From: Echinometra lucunter
Lineage: Eukaryota; Echinodermata; Echinoidea; Camarodonta; Echinometridae
Assembly: GCA_029962745.1 (NCBI GenBank)
Contig: CM057162.1
Span: 11,254,123-11,318,122 of the forward strand
Direction of reading: 5' to 3'
DNA: 64,000 nucleotides
A model generated the notes under the pieces. It saw only the letters and a program-made list of their open reading frames with translations. It searched no databases and was not told the DNA's origin. The position numbers and the translations under genes are program-made. Every line of letters begins with the position of its first letter. Within the stretch, counting starts at the first letter, position 1. This document shows, piece by piece, positions 1 to 12,500 of this stretch.

Positions 1-118
1 TGTTCCCCTTACTGCTATCTCTGGGATTCAAGAAGCCGCTTGGCAATATTCACGTTTCATCCAACCAGGAGACAATTATCATGGTTATTACTATGATCGT
101 GCTGATTACCAGCTAAAA
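1..118 (+). CDS. Partial internal exon of a multi-pass membrane protein (loop before a membrane span)
   Basis: Reading from base 2, this stretch is open for 39 codons and ends in a strong donor, AAA|GTAAGT, at 118/119, in phase 0. The product is rich in Tyr, Asp and Gln (ends DRADYQLK), which suits a hydrophilic extracytoplasmic loop. The next exon (1666-1800) also starts in phase 0 and begins with a membrane span, so the two join as loop then span. The left end of the exon is cut off by the window edge. A tetraspan protein of the MS4A type would have this layout, but I see no diagnostic motif in this exon alone. The exon is supported by frame, donor and partner exon; the family is inference. 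Confidence 0.5.
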
Positions 119-220
119 GTAAGTCCTGAGATACCACGGTATGATGCGGGATGTTTTCTTCAAAATATTCAAATTTCGTTGATAATAGAATGCTCTGCTT
201 ATTGATTACGATGATAATGG

Positions 221-470
221 AAGCGTCGTGGTCTGGTGGTTCTGACTCTCGTCTTTCAATCAGAGGGTCGTGGGTTCGAATCCCAGCCATGGCGTTAATT
301 TCCTTCAGCAAGAAATTCATCCACATCGTGCTGCACTCAACCCAGGTGAGGTGAATGGGTACCTGGCAGGAATTCATTCCTTGAAATGCTTGCGCGCTGT
401 AAAAGGCTGCCGGGCTAAAGCTGGGGTAATAATATCCAAGTCCTTTGGAAGCGCATAGAGACGTTATATC
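221..470 (+). repeat. tRNA-derived SINE
   Basis: A pol III A-box-like sequence (TGGTCTGGTGG, 229-239) and a perfect B box (GGTTCGAATCC, 273-283) sit at tRNA-like spacing. They are followed by a SINE body containing 'aatgggtacctggcagg', a string echoed in the SINE fragment near 19910. The copy lies in the intron of the left-edge membrane protein gene. The tRNA part lacks a clean cloverleaf and runs on into unrelated sequence, so it is a SINE and not a tRNA gene. Confidence 0.75.
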
Positions 471-1665
471 ATAATGTGATATGCGCTATACAAGAACTAT
501 ATATTATTATTATTATTATTATAATTTACTCCAAAATGACACATCCAGTATAATCATTAATATTCTTACAAAAAATATTTCCACTAAAAGTAAGGAACCT
601 TCAATTTTCCAGCCAATTTTTGTATTTCGTCACTCTTATCAATTGCATTCAAGTCCATTCACTTTCGTCGTCATTTGAAGACAGGCGATATAATTTGTAT
701 GGATCCAAATTAATTCTTCTCCTAAATCATTTCAGTTTATGACACTGATTTTCTTTGTTGTCTCCATTCGCTATATTTCTGTGGAAAAAAAATTGGTAGC
801 ATGTATATGAGTCCTACATACGATTTCAATTTTCGTTTTTTGAATTTTGAGAACAAATAGTAGATTCGTTTGAAATAGAAAAAAATGAAAGGAAATTGAA
901 TCCGAGTGCTGTCCCCTAATGTGGATACTCCTTATCTAAATTTTGGGTGACTTATATTTCTAAGAATATTTTCCGCGTATAGCAAATTCGAACGAGAGAA
1001 TAACCACGCGTTAAATCGTATGATCCTTGTTCAAAGTGAAGTAATTTATATGAAAAGCTTGGAAAAGCTTGGTGTGTGAATAACAAATTTGAAAGAAGGA
1101 AAATAAATTCGAATGAAAACTTATTGTAGCCCTCATGAATTCGAATGCTCTTAAATATTAAAGGGAACCATCCAGATGTGGTTACACTACTAACATGTCT
1201 TTGAGTGGAACAATAGTAGCCTATGACATCAGATTGAGGCACAAGATGCAAACTGATTCCTTTCATAAGAATAGTAATTATGATCGGCGTTGGTTAAGTT
1301 GCTTAAAGAGAGCGAAGCGAGCGAGTGAGCGCTTCCCGATGTCCCATTTCCCTTTTCCTTGTTTCCCCTTTCTTTTCACTTTCTCAGGGGGTTTTTTGTC
1401 AGCCGATAGGGGGCACGTGCCCCCATGCCCCCCACGCCACTAGGCCATATGAATGGCAATGTTAGAAGTTAGAGACGGAATGATTGCTCAAAAGAATTGT
1501 GGATAGCAAACAAGTGATCCCATTTCAGACTTGGTATATTCTGCTCAAGAATATAGGCCTTCAAAAGTGACAAACGGAGCCACAAAACATATTAAGATCT
1601 TTTTCTTTCTCCCGACTATGTATTTTTTTTTACTGACATACACTGTATATTCGTATAATTCCCAG
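471..1665 (+). other. Intron of the left-edge gene, little else
   Basis: AT-rich sequence between the two exons. A short ATT run lies at 501-522. Around 1305-1440 is a fragment of a dispersed repeat with the string gagcgaagcgagcg, a pyrimidine stretch and G/C runs, a signature that recurs near 32640, 53700 and 54235. I see no other coding signal. Confidence 0.5.
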
Positions 1666-1800
1666 GTGCAATTTTTAGTGGTCACAACCCTGCTTATCAT
1701 AGTGTACATCTCTGAGCTCTTCTGTGCCATTGTCGGATCTTCCCTTCTTTACTTCAGGCTTCATAACGTCCCGCAGAGAGCCTTCATGACGCAGATGGTG
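1666..1800 (+). CDS. Membrane-span exon of the left-edge multi-pass protein, possibly MS4A-like
   Basis: A pyrimidine-poor but usable acceptor (TTCCCAG|GTG) opens a 45-codon exon, phase 0 at both ends, closed by GTG|GTAAGA directly before the assembly gap. It encodes a hydrophobic span with an embedded acidic residue (VVTTLLIIVYISELFCAIVG), followed by a tail with Arg, His and Gln. A span carrying the pattern [hydrophobic]-E-[L/F]-x-x-A-I-x-x-S resembles the fourth span of MS4A-family tetraspan proteins. With the preceding exon this gives loop-span-tail, as expected near the C-terminus of such a protein. Remaining exons would be in or beyond the gap. The span is seen directly; the family name is a suggestion only. 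Confidence 0.5.
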
Positions 1801-1809
1801 GTAAGAAAA

Positions 1810-2309
1810 NNNNNNNNNNNNNNNNNNNNNNNNNNNNNNNNNNNNNNNNNNNNNNNNNNNNNNNNNNNNNNNNNNNNNNNNNNNNNNNNNNNNNNNNNNN
1901 NNNNNNNNNNNNNNNNNNNNNNNNNNNNNNNNNNNNNNNNNNNNNNNNNNNNNNNNNNNNNNNNNNNNNNNNNNNNNNNNNNNNNNNNNNNNNNNNNNNN
2001 NNNNNNNNNNNNNNNNNNNNNNNNNNNNNNNNNNNNNNNNNNNNNNNNNNNNNNNNNNNNNNNNNNNNNNNNNNNNNNNNNNNNNNNNNNNNNNNNNNNN
2101 NNNNNNNNNNNNNNNNNNNNNNNNNNNNNNNNNNNNNNNNNNNNNNNNNNNNNNNNNNNNNNNNNNNNNNNNNNNNNNNNNNNNNNNNNNNNNNNNNNNN
2201 NNNNNNNNNNNNNNNNNNNNNNNNNNNNNNNNNNNNNNNNNNNNNNNNNNNNNNNNNNNNNNNNNNNNNNNNNNNNNNNNNNNNNNNNNNNNNNNNNNNN
2301 NNNNNNNNN
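1810..2309. other. Assembly gap (500 N)
   Basis: Exactly 500 N, which suggests a nominal and not a measured gap length. It begins nine bases after the donor of the membrane-span exon, so the end of that gene may be missing here. Confidence 0.99.
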
Positions 2310-2429
2310 CACCAAACTCTTGATTTTCGATATAGAATAAACTGAAGCGTTATTATCATGGATATAAACAAGTCGGTTACTGTTACGCTGTTGAGTCATG
2401 ATATTCAATTTGTGTAGGCCACAAGTTAC

Positions 2430-2735
2430 ACTGTAAAAACAAATCTAGTCAAATTTGACAGACTAGTAATACTCTAGTGAACAGTGACACATTTCTAGTC
2501 AAAATGACTAAATTTTAGTAAAATAATTTGACTAGTCTACCGGATCATACAGGCACCAACGCTAACTTGACTTTATTCTGGTGAAATCGACTCGAATTTG
2601 GGAAAAAGTTTGGTTAATTTTTACTAGAAATCTGGTCATTTTCATTAGATTCTAGTCACATTTGACTAGAAAAGAGTAAGTGGGATTTCGTGTTCTAGTC
2701 AAATAAGTTACTAGAATTCTGGTCATTGGGATAGG
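2430..2735. repeat. Foldback-type repeat built on CTAGTCAAA / TTTGACTAG
   Basis: The words ctagtcaaa, ttgactag, actagaa and tctagtc recur many times in both orientations over about 300 bp, so the segment can fold back on itself at several registers. It is probably a small non-autonomous element. No coding sequence is visible. Confidence 0.5.
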
Positions 2736-5637
2736 GTGCAAAATGGAAATTAAATTTTTTGTGTGTATGATAGTTTAAGGTTTATTTGTCTAGTTGCTTT
2801 ATATATTTCAGTGAAAACTTGGGAAGATCTAGGTTTTCCACCTTACACTAGGTTCCTTTTAACAAAGAGCCTTTGATAATAACGAATACACTGGGGTCAC
2901 GGAGGTGCAGTGATAAGTTGGTGCGTTTGTTTGTTTGTGTTTTTTTTTTTAAGCAATGAGTAGGATGACTAGGACATTGATATAGTAATAGCTCATCATC
3001 AGTCTTTAACCCCGAGAGCCTGCAGTTTGTTACTTTTATTGATAAATCTAAATTGATTATGTAGATTTATTGTTAGTGTTGTGTTTGTATAGTAACGTAC
3101 TAGTCTGCATTTACCAGTGGTCAGAGCCTTGTAAATTAGTAGAATCATTCTTTGATATACATGTATACACACACATATACTATCACAGCGTTTTCCATGT
3201 AATCCCAATGATGTACATAGTTATGATTATGGTTTGTTTTTATCGCGTTTATAGTATTATATTGCATTTACATGAGTTTTTAAATTTCTTTGGAGATAAA
3301 CATGACAAAGGGATAAGAAGAGGCCAGAGAGTAAAATGTGGTTCAAATGTCAAGTTATTTCAATGTATAATAGGTTATGCCATTTAGACATGTTAGAGGA
3401 ATTTGTTGATAATTATATTCAACTAAAGAGCTGAAGAGGAAGTGTTTGTTCCGTAATGTGAATGATTAGCCCAAACCAGTGAACAGTGTAACTTTGTAAG
3501 GATTTGGAAATTTGTTTATGTTTTTTTACTCAACAAAAAAGTTATAATGATTAACAGCCTGATTCGTATGACTGCAGTGTCTGTATGATAGTATTTAAAA
3601 TGTTTTCTGAATTTATTTTGTTTTTAGATACTGTGTAATAATGCAGAAAATTGGGCAAAGAAGAAAAGCAGCCACGCCAATATGTTTTACAGTTATGATT
3701 ACTTTTTGTCACCATCTTAAGTCAGAGGTTACTCGATACTTTTGGCATCATCATGATCATAGCCTGATTATAGCCACTGATATCTCTGACATCTTTCCCT
3801 AAGATCGTGATTTATCTTTTTAATGGCGATGTGTGTGCGCGCGCGCGCTTGTGTGCTTCATGCATGGCTTCATGCTATCAAAAGAAAAGAAAGGCTCCCA
3901 TTACTGCAGTAAAGCATGAGAATTCCTGTGTAAAATAGCCTACATGAAATCTACCGACGAATCCTAAACGGAATGTTAACAAAGAATTTTGTCGAAATTG
4001 ATGTTCTTTTTTTAAGGGTATAACAAGGTTAATAAGTTTATGATATTTATTTCTTAGATACTTTAGAAAAATTACGTTAAGAAATTTATTTCATTCGTTA
4101 TGTATATATTTAATGTGAACGCTTTATGTAATCTGTAGATGGCTAGGATTTAGAATACTTTAAAGTGATTCATGGTTATTATTAATGAAGGTTGGGTTAC
4201 TAGTACTTGTATACGCAATATACTCATAATGGTAGGCCTACACAGAATGGTAATACAGAATTTGTATTTTCTTTTAAAAAAATAAAAAGAGTGAACACTT
4301 TTACTCAGTTAGGAGTGAATTTGAGAAGAGAGTGAATTTAGAATGAATTTAGAGTAAAAATTGTGACATTCACTCTTTGAGGGGTGACCTCAGTGATCAC
4401 CCGAGAGTTGAGGTCTCCCCAAAAAGAGTGAATAAAGAGCGTTCACTCTATTCTGGTTTTTTATTAAGAGAGTAAATTGCAGGCCACAAAAGGATGGCAA
4501 TGGTTTTATCTCATTTTACCATTTTTATGTTCCTTCCTTTTGCAGAGTTGCAGAATTATAGATTTTCAGGGAATAAAAGGAACTCGTTCTCAAAGTTTCT
4601 GCATTTTAATTATATTCTACGGACCTGGTACGAGGTGAAAAGCGATCCAATATAAGAAATGAAAACAGTAATGTCAACATGAAATATTTAAGAATATACC
4701 ATGCGTTTGTTCACAGAAATCAAATAAAGAGTATGCACGTTTAAAGAAATGTGTATAGTAATTTCTCTGTTCTTCTTGTACAAGTGCTTCTGGGTGTGTG
4801 TATAATGAAACAGTATGTTACTTTATCATTTACAGTTAAATGCAACATTATCTTGCTGTTTACAGCTTTACTTAGTAAATTACAGGCAGCAGAATTGCCA
4901 ATAATTTACTGTAATTTCTACAGCAATTTCTAACACTGTTTGTGCAACCGAGCGAATGCGGAAGCTATAGGCATAATAGGCCTACACGAGATTTTAATCG
5001 GATTTTTAGCGATGTTTCACCACGACACCTTTTCATACATAGTATATGAATGTGCGGTAGTTTCTACTTGAGCGGAGAAACTCCTCATTAAGTCAGCGGG
5101 GTTTTTTTTCTCTCTCTCTCTCTGCACGTGCAGTAGTTTTGGGTGCTGTTTTTCTTCGGATGAATAAGCCCCGGGAGTAAGCTAGCAAGTCCGAGCCGCA
5201 TATAGTGGACATAAAATACGCGCAGCCAGATTCTAGCAATAGACTCGACAAATAGATGGCATATTTCTTTCAATTCTATTTGAATGATCATTTATTTTCT
5301 TATCACTGATTTCAAGATTTAACCAAATTATCTTATAAAATTTTACAGTTTATACAACATAAATATCTTCCAGCAAAATAATCAATATATGGAAGAAGGT
5401 GAGCTCCCTGAAGGAGGATCTTGTTGTGTGCTCACCCAAAACACCAATAAATGTACAAAAGTAAAAGAAGGAAGAGGGGGTCAAAGAGAGGTAAGGTAGG
5501 AGAAAGAGGTGAGGTATCGAGAAAGGAGGAGGAGGAAGAGAAGGAGGGGGAGGAGGAGGAGAAGAAGAAGAAGAAGGAGACTGTAACTTGACAATAGAGA
5601 CGTACATGTAAAAACAATCGGTGACAATATAATATAG
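2736..5637. other. AT-rich non-coding stretch
   Basis: No exon pair or long frame that I can support. It holds a short GTGTGCGCGC tract near 3830-3852, the foldback repeat at 4285-4465, a CT run at 5110-5123 and a purine-rich GGAGGAGGAAG tract at about 5465-5580. It could include 3' untranslated sequence of the left-edge gene; nothing decides this. Confidence 0.5.
4285..4465. repeat. Foldback repeat with GAGTGAA / TTCACTC ends
   Basis: Starts with aaagagtgaacacttttact and ends with gagcgttcactctattctgg. Inside, gagtgaat occurs several times on one strand and attcactc on the other. Probably a small non-autonomous element related in style to the one at 2430-2735. Confidence 0.45.
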
Positions 5638-6577
5638 CTTTTCCCGGTCAATTTCATGATTTTATCATTCAAGTTCATATTCCGAGCATTCAATTTCCCG
5701 CATTTCATGCTCGCAGCTCTGGAGCGGCTTTCAAATTCATTCAGGGTCATTCAGATTCACTATCCGAGCAATCAATTGTTTATTTGGGTCATTCAAATTC
5801 AAAGTAGGAGCATGCATTTTGATAAATTGGCAATCAAATTCATTTCAAGCCGGCGACCGAATCTCCTTGGTCATTCATATTCGTGAAAAGGCAAGCAAAT
5901 TCTAAATAAGTGCATTCAATTTAAAAGAATCATTGCATTTTACTGATTTTTGTTAGCTTGGGGTCAATGTGGGTGTTTTTTCACTTAGTTTTGAATGAAT
6001 TGGGCTTCTTTGTCAAGACATTTGCCATAATGTTATCATGCTTAAGTCCAATATTTTAGGTTTATGCCATAAATGCTTTCATTGAAACTGGTAATATGGA
6101 AATTATAGGTTTTCCCGGTCAATTTCATGATTTTTTCATTCAAGTTCATATTCCGAGCATTCAATTTCCCGCATTTCACGCTCACAGCTCTGAAGCGGCT
6201 TTCAAATTCATTCAGGGTCATTCAGATTCACTATCCGAGCAAGCAATTGTTCATTTAGGTCATTCAAATTCAAAGTCGGAGCATGCTTTTTGATAAAGGG
6301 GCAATCAAATTCATTTTAAGCCGGCGACCGAATCTCCTTGGTCATTCATATTCGTGAAAAGGCAAGCAAGTTCCAAATAAGTGCATTCAATTTAAAAGAA
6401 TCATTGCATTTTACTTAGCCTGGGGTCAATGTGGGTGTTTTTTTCACTTAGTTTTGAATGAATTGGGCTTCTTTGTCAAGACATTTGCCATAATGTTATC
6501 ATGCTTAAATCCAGTATTTAAGGTTTATGCCATAAATGCTTCCATTGAAACTGGTAACATGGAAGTTATAAGCACTT
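5638..6577 (+). repeat. Two tandem copies of the left terminus, 471-bp period
   Basis: The block starting at 5638 (ttttcccggtcaatttcatg, then repeated CATTCAA words, then the stretch 'ggggtcaatgtgggtg', ending in 'attgaaactggtaa') is repeated from about 6109 with a few substitutions and a short deletion. The second copy leads directly into the first 1.22-kb unit. Confidence 0.8.
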
Positions 6578-9500
6578 CATAATATTGCTGTTTATTTAGG
6601 CTTCCACATGAGAGATTGTGAGATTGTGTTGTTGGTCAGTTAGTTTTTTTAAAATTGACGCTACGTGGTTAGTGTTGTGGTGTTGTCTTTTTATGTGTGG
6701 CGTCATCAAGGAATGTAAGTTAGAAATTATGTCGTTATTTTGTTAAAGTATTGAAGTATACATGAACATATAAGGACATGATATCATTGTAAATATACAA
6801 AGATAGGAAGAAATCTTTAATGAGAATAATGGTCATGATAGTGTTGAGTTTGAAATTTTCGACCTTTAATTAGATCATCTTCAGAAACTGAGGTATATGA
6901 AACTGATCATTTTGATGCCTTCTAATCAATTGTTTCAGTGTATACATAAACAGTCCTTGTTCAGTTTTACCTCAGTTCCTGAAGATGATGTAAATACAGG
7001 TCTAAAATTTGAAACTCAACACTATGACTCTCATCGGAGTTTTCTTCCTATCTTTGTATATTGCACATCATCCATGTTAATTATGGATATCTTTGTAAGA
7101 GGATACAAACTCAGAACAATATAGAACCTTAAAAGAAAAAGAATAAGCATATTATGCAGAAGCCTACGAAAATTTGATTTTTTTTTCCGTGTGTGTGTGT
7201 TAGGGGTGAGGGGTGTGCGGGTAGATTGTGTAAATTCTAATAAGGGATTGTCAAAATAACCAATGTGTTGGTGAATATGTGTCTAACAAAAAATCAACCG
7301 CAATTTTGGTACAGTAATTTTAAACAAATAAATGGGTAATTATGACAATCATATTAGTCAATCTTCACAAAAATTTCGGTCGGACAATATGCACAAACAC
7401 GGTACTCATTTTGACTAATCCCTTTTTCGTTCGTCCCCCCCCCCCCTCTCCCCCTCATAACCCCCTTTTTATCTTCTCCACTAAATTGAGTGCACGAAGT
7501 AGGAAATTGATCGGCTGAAAATGAAATTGAACGCCGCAAACAGTGTCATCGTGACTACTGGGTGAATTTGAATGCACAAGTAGGAAATACAATGCTCGCA
7601 TTTGGAAATTGAATGCACATGCGTGATTTTGATTTTACGGAAAGGGAATAAGAGTGCCCATTAATGAAATTGATCGATCGGATTCTGAATTTGAAAGCCC
7701 GAATGTCTTCGCGAGCGTGCGTGGCGTGAAATTGAATGCACATTCATGAATTGGAATGGAAAAAGTATGAAATTGACCGGGAAAACCTATATAAACGCTT
7801 CATAATATTGCTGTTTATTTAAGCTTCCACATGAGAGATTGTGAGATTGTGTTGTTGGTGAGTTAGTTTTTTTTTTAATTGACGCTAAGTGGTTAGTGTT
7901 GTGATGTTGTCTTTTTATGTGTGGCGTCATCAAGGAGTGTAAGTTAGAAATTATGTCGTTATTTTGTTAAAGTATTGAAGTATACATGAACATATAAGGA
8001 CATGATATCATTGTAAATATACAAAGATAGGAAGAAATCTTCAATGAGAGTAATGGTCATGACAGTGTTGAGTTTCAAATTTTCGACCTCGAATTAGATC
8101 ATCTTCAGAAACTGAAGTATATAAAACTGAACATTTTGATGCCTTCGTATATTGTATCAGTGTATACATAAACAGTTCTTGTTCAGTTTTACCTCAGTTC
8201 CTGAAGATGATGTAAATACAGGTCTAAAATTTGAAACTCAACACTATGACTCTCATCGGAGTTTTCTTCCTATCTTTGTATATTGCACATCATCCATGTT
8301 AATTATGGATATCTTTGTAAGAGGATACAAACTCAGAACAATATAGAACCTTAAAAGAAAAAGAATAAGCATATTATGCAGAAGCCTACGAAAATTTGAT
8401 TTTTTTTTCCGTGTGTGTGTGTTAGGGGTGAGGGGTGTGCGGGTAGATTGTGTAAATTCTAATAAGGGATTGTCAAAATAACCAATGTGTTGGTGAATAT
8501 GTGTCTAACAAAAAATCAACCGCAATTTTGGTACAGTAATTTTAAACAAATAAATGGGTAATTATGACAATCATATTAGTCAATCTTCACAAAAATTTCG
8601 GTCGGACAATATGCACAAACACGGTACTCATTTTGACTAATCCCTTTTTCGTTCGTCCCCCCCCCCCCCTCTCCCCCTCATAACCCCCTTTTTATCTTCT
8701 CCACTAAATTGAGTGCACGAAGTAGGAAATTGATCGGCTGAAAATGAAATTGAACGCCGCAAACAGTGTCATCGTGACTACTGGGTGAATTTGAATGCAC
8801 AAGTAGGAAATACAATGCTCGCATTTGGAAATTGAATGCACATGCGTGATTTTGATTTTACGGAAAGGGAATAAGAGTGCCCATTAATGAAATTGATCGA
8901 TCGGATTCTGAATTTGAAAGCCCGAATGTCTTCGCGAGCGTGCGTGGCGTGAAATTGAATGCACATTCATGAATTGGAATGGAAAAAGTATGAAATTGAC
9001 CGGGAAAACCTATATAAACGCTTCATAATATTGCTGTTTATTTAAGCTTCCACATGAGAGATTGTGAGATTGTGTTGTTGGTCAGTTAGTTTTTTTTTTA
9101 ATTGACGCTAAGTGGTTAGTGTTGTGATGTTGTCTTTTCATGTATGGCGTCATCAAGGAGTGTAAGTTAGAAATTATGTCGTTATTTTGTTAAAGTATTG
9201 AAGTATACATGAACATATAAGGACATGATATCATTGTAAATATACAAAGATAGGAAGAAATCTTCAATGAGAGTAATGGTCATGACAGTGTTGAGTTTCA
9301 AATTTTCGACCTCGAATTAGATCATCTTCAGAAACTGAAGTATATAAAACTGAACATTTTGATGCCTTCGTATATTGTATCAGTGTATACATAAACAGTT
9401 CTTGTTCAGTTTTACCTCAGTTCCTGAAGATGATGTAAATACAGGTCTAAAATTTGAAACTCAACACTATGACTCTCATCGGAGTTTTCTTCCTATCTTT

Positions 9501-12500
9501 GTATATTGCACATCATCCATGTTAATTATGGATATCTTTCTAAGTGGATACAAATTCAGAACAACATAGAACCTTAAAAAAAGAATAAGCATACTATACG
9601 GAAGCCTACGAAAATTGGATTTTTTTCGTGTGTGTGTGTTAGGGGTGACGGGTGTGCGTTTATATTGTGTACATTCTAAAAAGGAATTGGTTAAAATAAC
9701 CAATGTGTTGGTGAATATGTGTCTGACAAAAAATCAACCGCAATTTTGGTACAGTAATTTTAAACAAATAAATGGGTAATTATGACAATCATATTAGTCA
9801 ATCTTCACAAAAATTTCGGTCGGACAATATGCACAAACACGGTACTCATTTTGACTAATCCCTTTTTCGTTCGTCCCCCCCCCCCCCCCCTCTCCCCCTC
9901 ATAACCCCCTTTTTATCTTCTCCACTAAATTGAGTGCACGAGGAAATTGATCGGCTGAAAATGAAATTGAACGCCGCAAACAGTGTCATCGTGACTACTG
10001 GGTGAATTTGAATGCACAAGTAGGAAATACAATGCTCGCATTTGGAAATTGAATGCACATGCGTGATTTTGATTTTACGGAAAGGGAATAAGAGTGCCCA
10101 TTAATGAAATTGATCGATCGGATTCTGAATTTGAAAGCCCGAATGTCTTCGCGAGCGTGCGTGGCGTGAAATTGAATGCACATTCATGAATTGGAATGGA
10201 AAAAGTATGAAATTGACCGGGAAAACCTATATAAACGCTTTATAATATTGCTGTTTATTTAAGCTTCCACATGAGAGATTGTGAGATTGTGTTGTTGGTC
10301 AGTTAGTTTTTTTTTTAATTGACGCTAAGTGGTTAGTGTTGTGATGTTGTCTTTTTATGTGTGGCGTCATCAAGGAGTGTAAGTTAGAAATTATGTCGTT
10401 ATTTTGTTAAAGTATTGAAGTATACATGAACATATAAGGACATGATATCATTGTAAATATACAAAGATAGGAAGAAATCTTCAATGAGAGTAATGGTCAT
10501 GACAGTGTTGAGTTTCAAATTTTCGACCTCGAATTAGATCATCTTCAGAAACTGAAGTATATAAAACTGAACATTTTGATGCCTTCGTATATTGTATCAG
10601 TGTATACATAAACAGTTCTTGTTCAGTTTTACCTCAGTTCCTGAAGATGATGTAAATACAGGTCTAAAATTTGAAACTCAACACTATGACTCTCATCGGA
10701 GTTTTCTTCCTATCTTTGTATATTGCACATCATCCATGTTAATTATGGATATCTTTCTAAGTGGATACAAATTCAGAACAATATAGAACCTTAAAAAAAG
10801 AATAAGCATACTATACGGAAGCCTACGAAAATTGGATTTTTTTCGTGTGTGTGTGTTAGGGGTGACGGGTGTGCGTTTATTTTGTGTACATTCTAAAAAG
10901 GAATTGGTTAAAATAACCAATGTGTTGGTGAATATGTGTCTGACAAAAAATTAGTAAAATCAACCACAATTTTGGTACAGTAATTCTAAGCAAATAAATG
11001 GGTAATTATATGACCATCATATTGGTCAATCTTCACGAAAATTTTAGTCCGACAATATGCACAAACACAGTACTTATTTTGACTAATCCCTTTTCGGAGT
11101 GTGCTCGTTTATCAGAAACAAGGCAACGCTCGTCCCTCCCCCTCTCCCCCTCATAACCCCCTATTTATCTTCTCCACTAAATTGAGTGCACGATGTAGGA
11201 AATTGATCGGCTGAAAATGAAACTGAACGCCACAAACAGCGTCATCCTGACTACTGGATGAATTTGAATGCACAAGTAGGAAATACAATGCTCGCATTTG
11301 AAAATTGAATGCACGTGCGTGATTTTGATTTTACGGAAAGGGAATGAGAGTGCCCATTAATGAAATTGATTGATCGGATTCTGAATTTGAAAGCCCGAAT
11401 GTCTTCGCGAGCGTGCGTGGCGTGAAATTGAATGCACATTCATGAATTGGAATGGAAAAAGTATGAAATTGACCGGGAAAACCTATATAAACGCTTCATA
11501 ATATTGCTGTTTATTTAAGCTTCCACATGAGAGATTGTGAGATTGTGTTGTTGGTGAGTTAGTTTTTTTTTTAATTGACGCTAAGTGGTTAGTGTTGTGA
11601 TGTTGTCTTTTTATGTGTGGCGTCATCAACGAGTGTAAGTTAGAAATTATGTCGTTATTTTGTTAAAGTATTGAAGTATACATGAACATATAAGGACATG
11701 ATATCATTGTAAATATACAAAGATAGGAAGAAATCTTCAATGAGAGCAATGGTCATGACAGTGTTGAGTTTCAAATTTTCGACCTCGAATTAGATCATCT
11801 TCAGAAACTGAAGTATATAAAACTGAACATTTTGATGCCTTCGTATATTGTATCAGTGTATACATAAACAGTTCTTGTTCAGTTTTACCTCAGTTCCTGA
11901 AGATGATGTAAATACAGGTCTAAAATTTGAAACTCAACACTATGACTCTCATCGGAGTTTTCTTCCTATCTTTGTATATTGCACATCATCCATGTTAATT
12001 ATGGATATCTTTCTAAGTGGATACAAATTCAGAACAATATAGAACCTTAAAAAAAGAATAAGCATACTATACGGAAGCCTACGAAAATTGGATTTTTTTT
12101 TCGTGTGTGTGTGTTAGGGGTGACGGGTGTGCGTTTATATTGTGTACATTCTAAAAAGGAATTGGTTAAAATAACCAATGTGTTGGTGAATATGTGTCTG
12201 ACAAAAAATTAGTAAAATCAACCCCAATTTTGGTACAGTAATTCTAAGCAAATAAATGGGCAATTATATGACCATCATATTGGTCAATCTTCACGAAAAT
12301 TTTAGTCCAACAATATGCACAAACACAGTACTTATTTTGACTAATCCCTTTTCGGAGTGTGCTCGTTTATCAGAAACAAGGCAACGCTCGTCCCTCCCCC
12401 TCTCCCCCTCATAACCCCCTATTTATCTTCTCCACTAAATTGAGTGCACGAAGTAGGAAATTGATCGGCTGAAAATGAAACTGAACGCCACAAACAGCGT

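Noticed and set aside
229..300. tRNA gene from A and B boxes
   Set aside because: The boxes are followed by a SINE body and no proper acceptor stem closes, so it is a tRNA-derived SINE. The same applies at 40541-40620.
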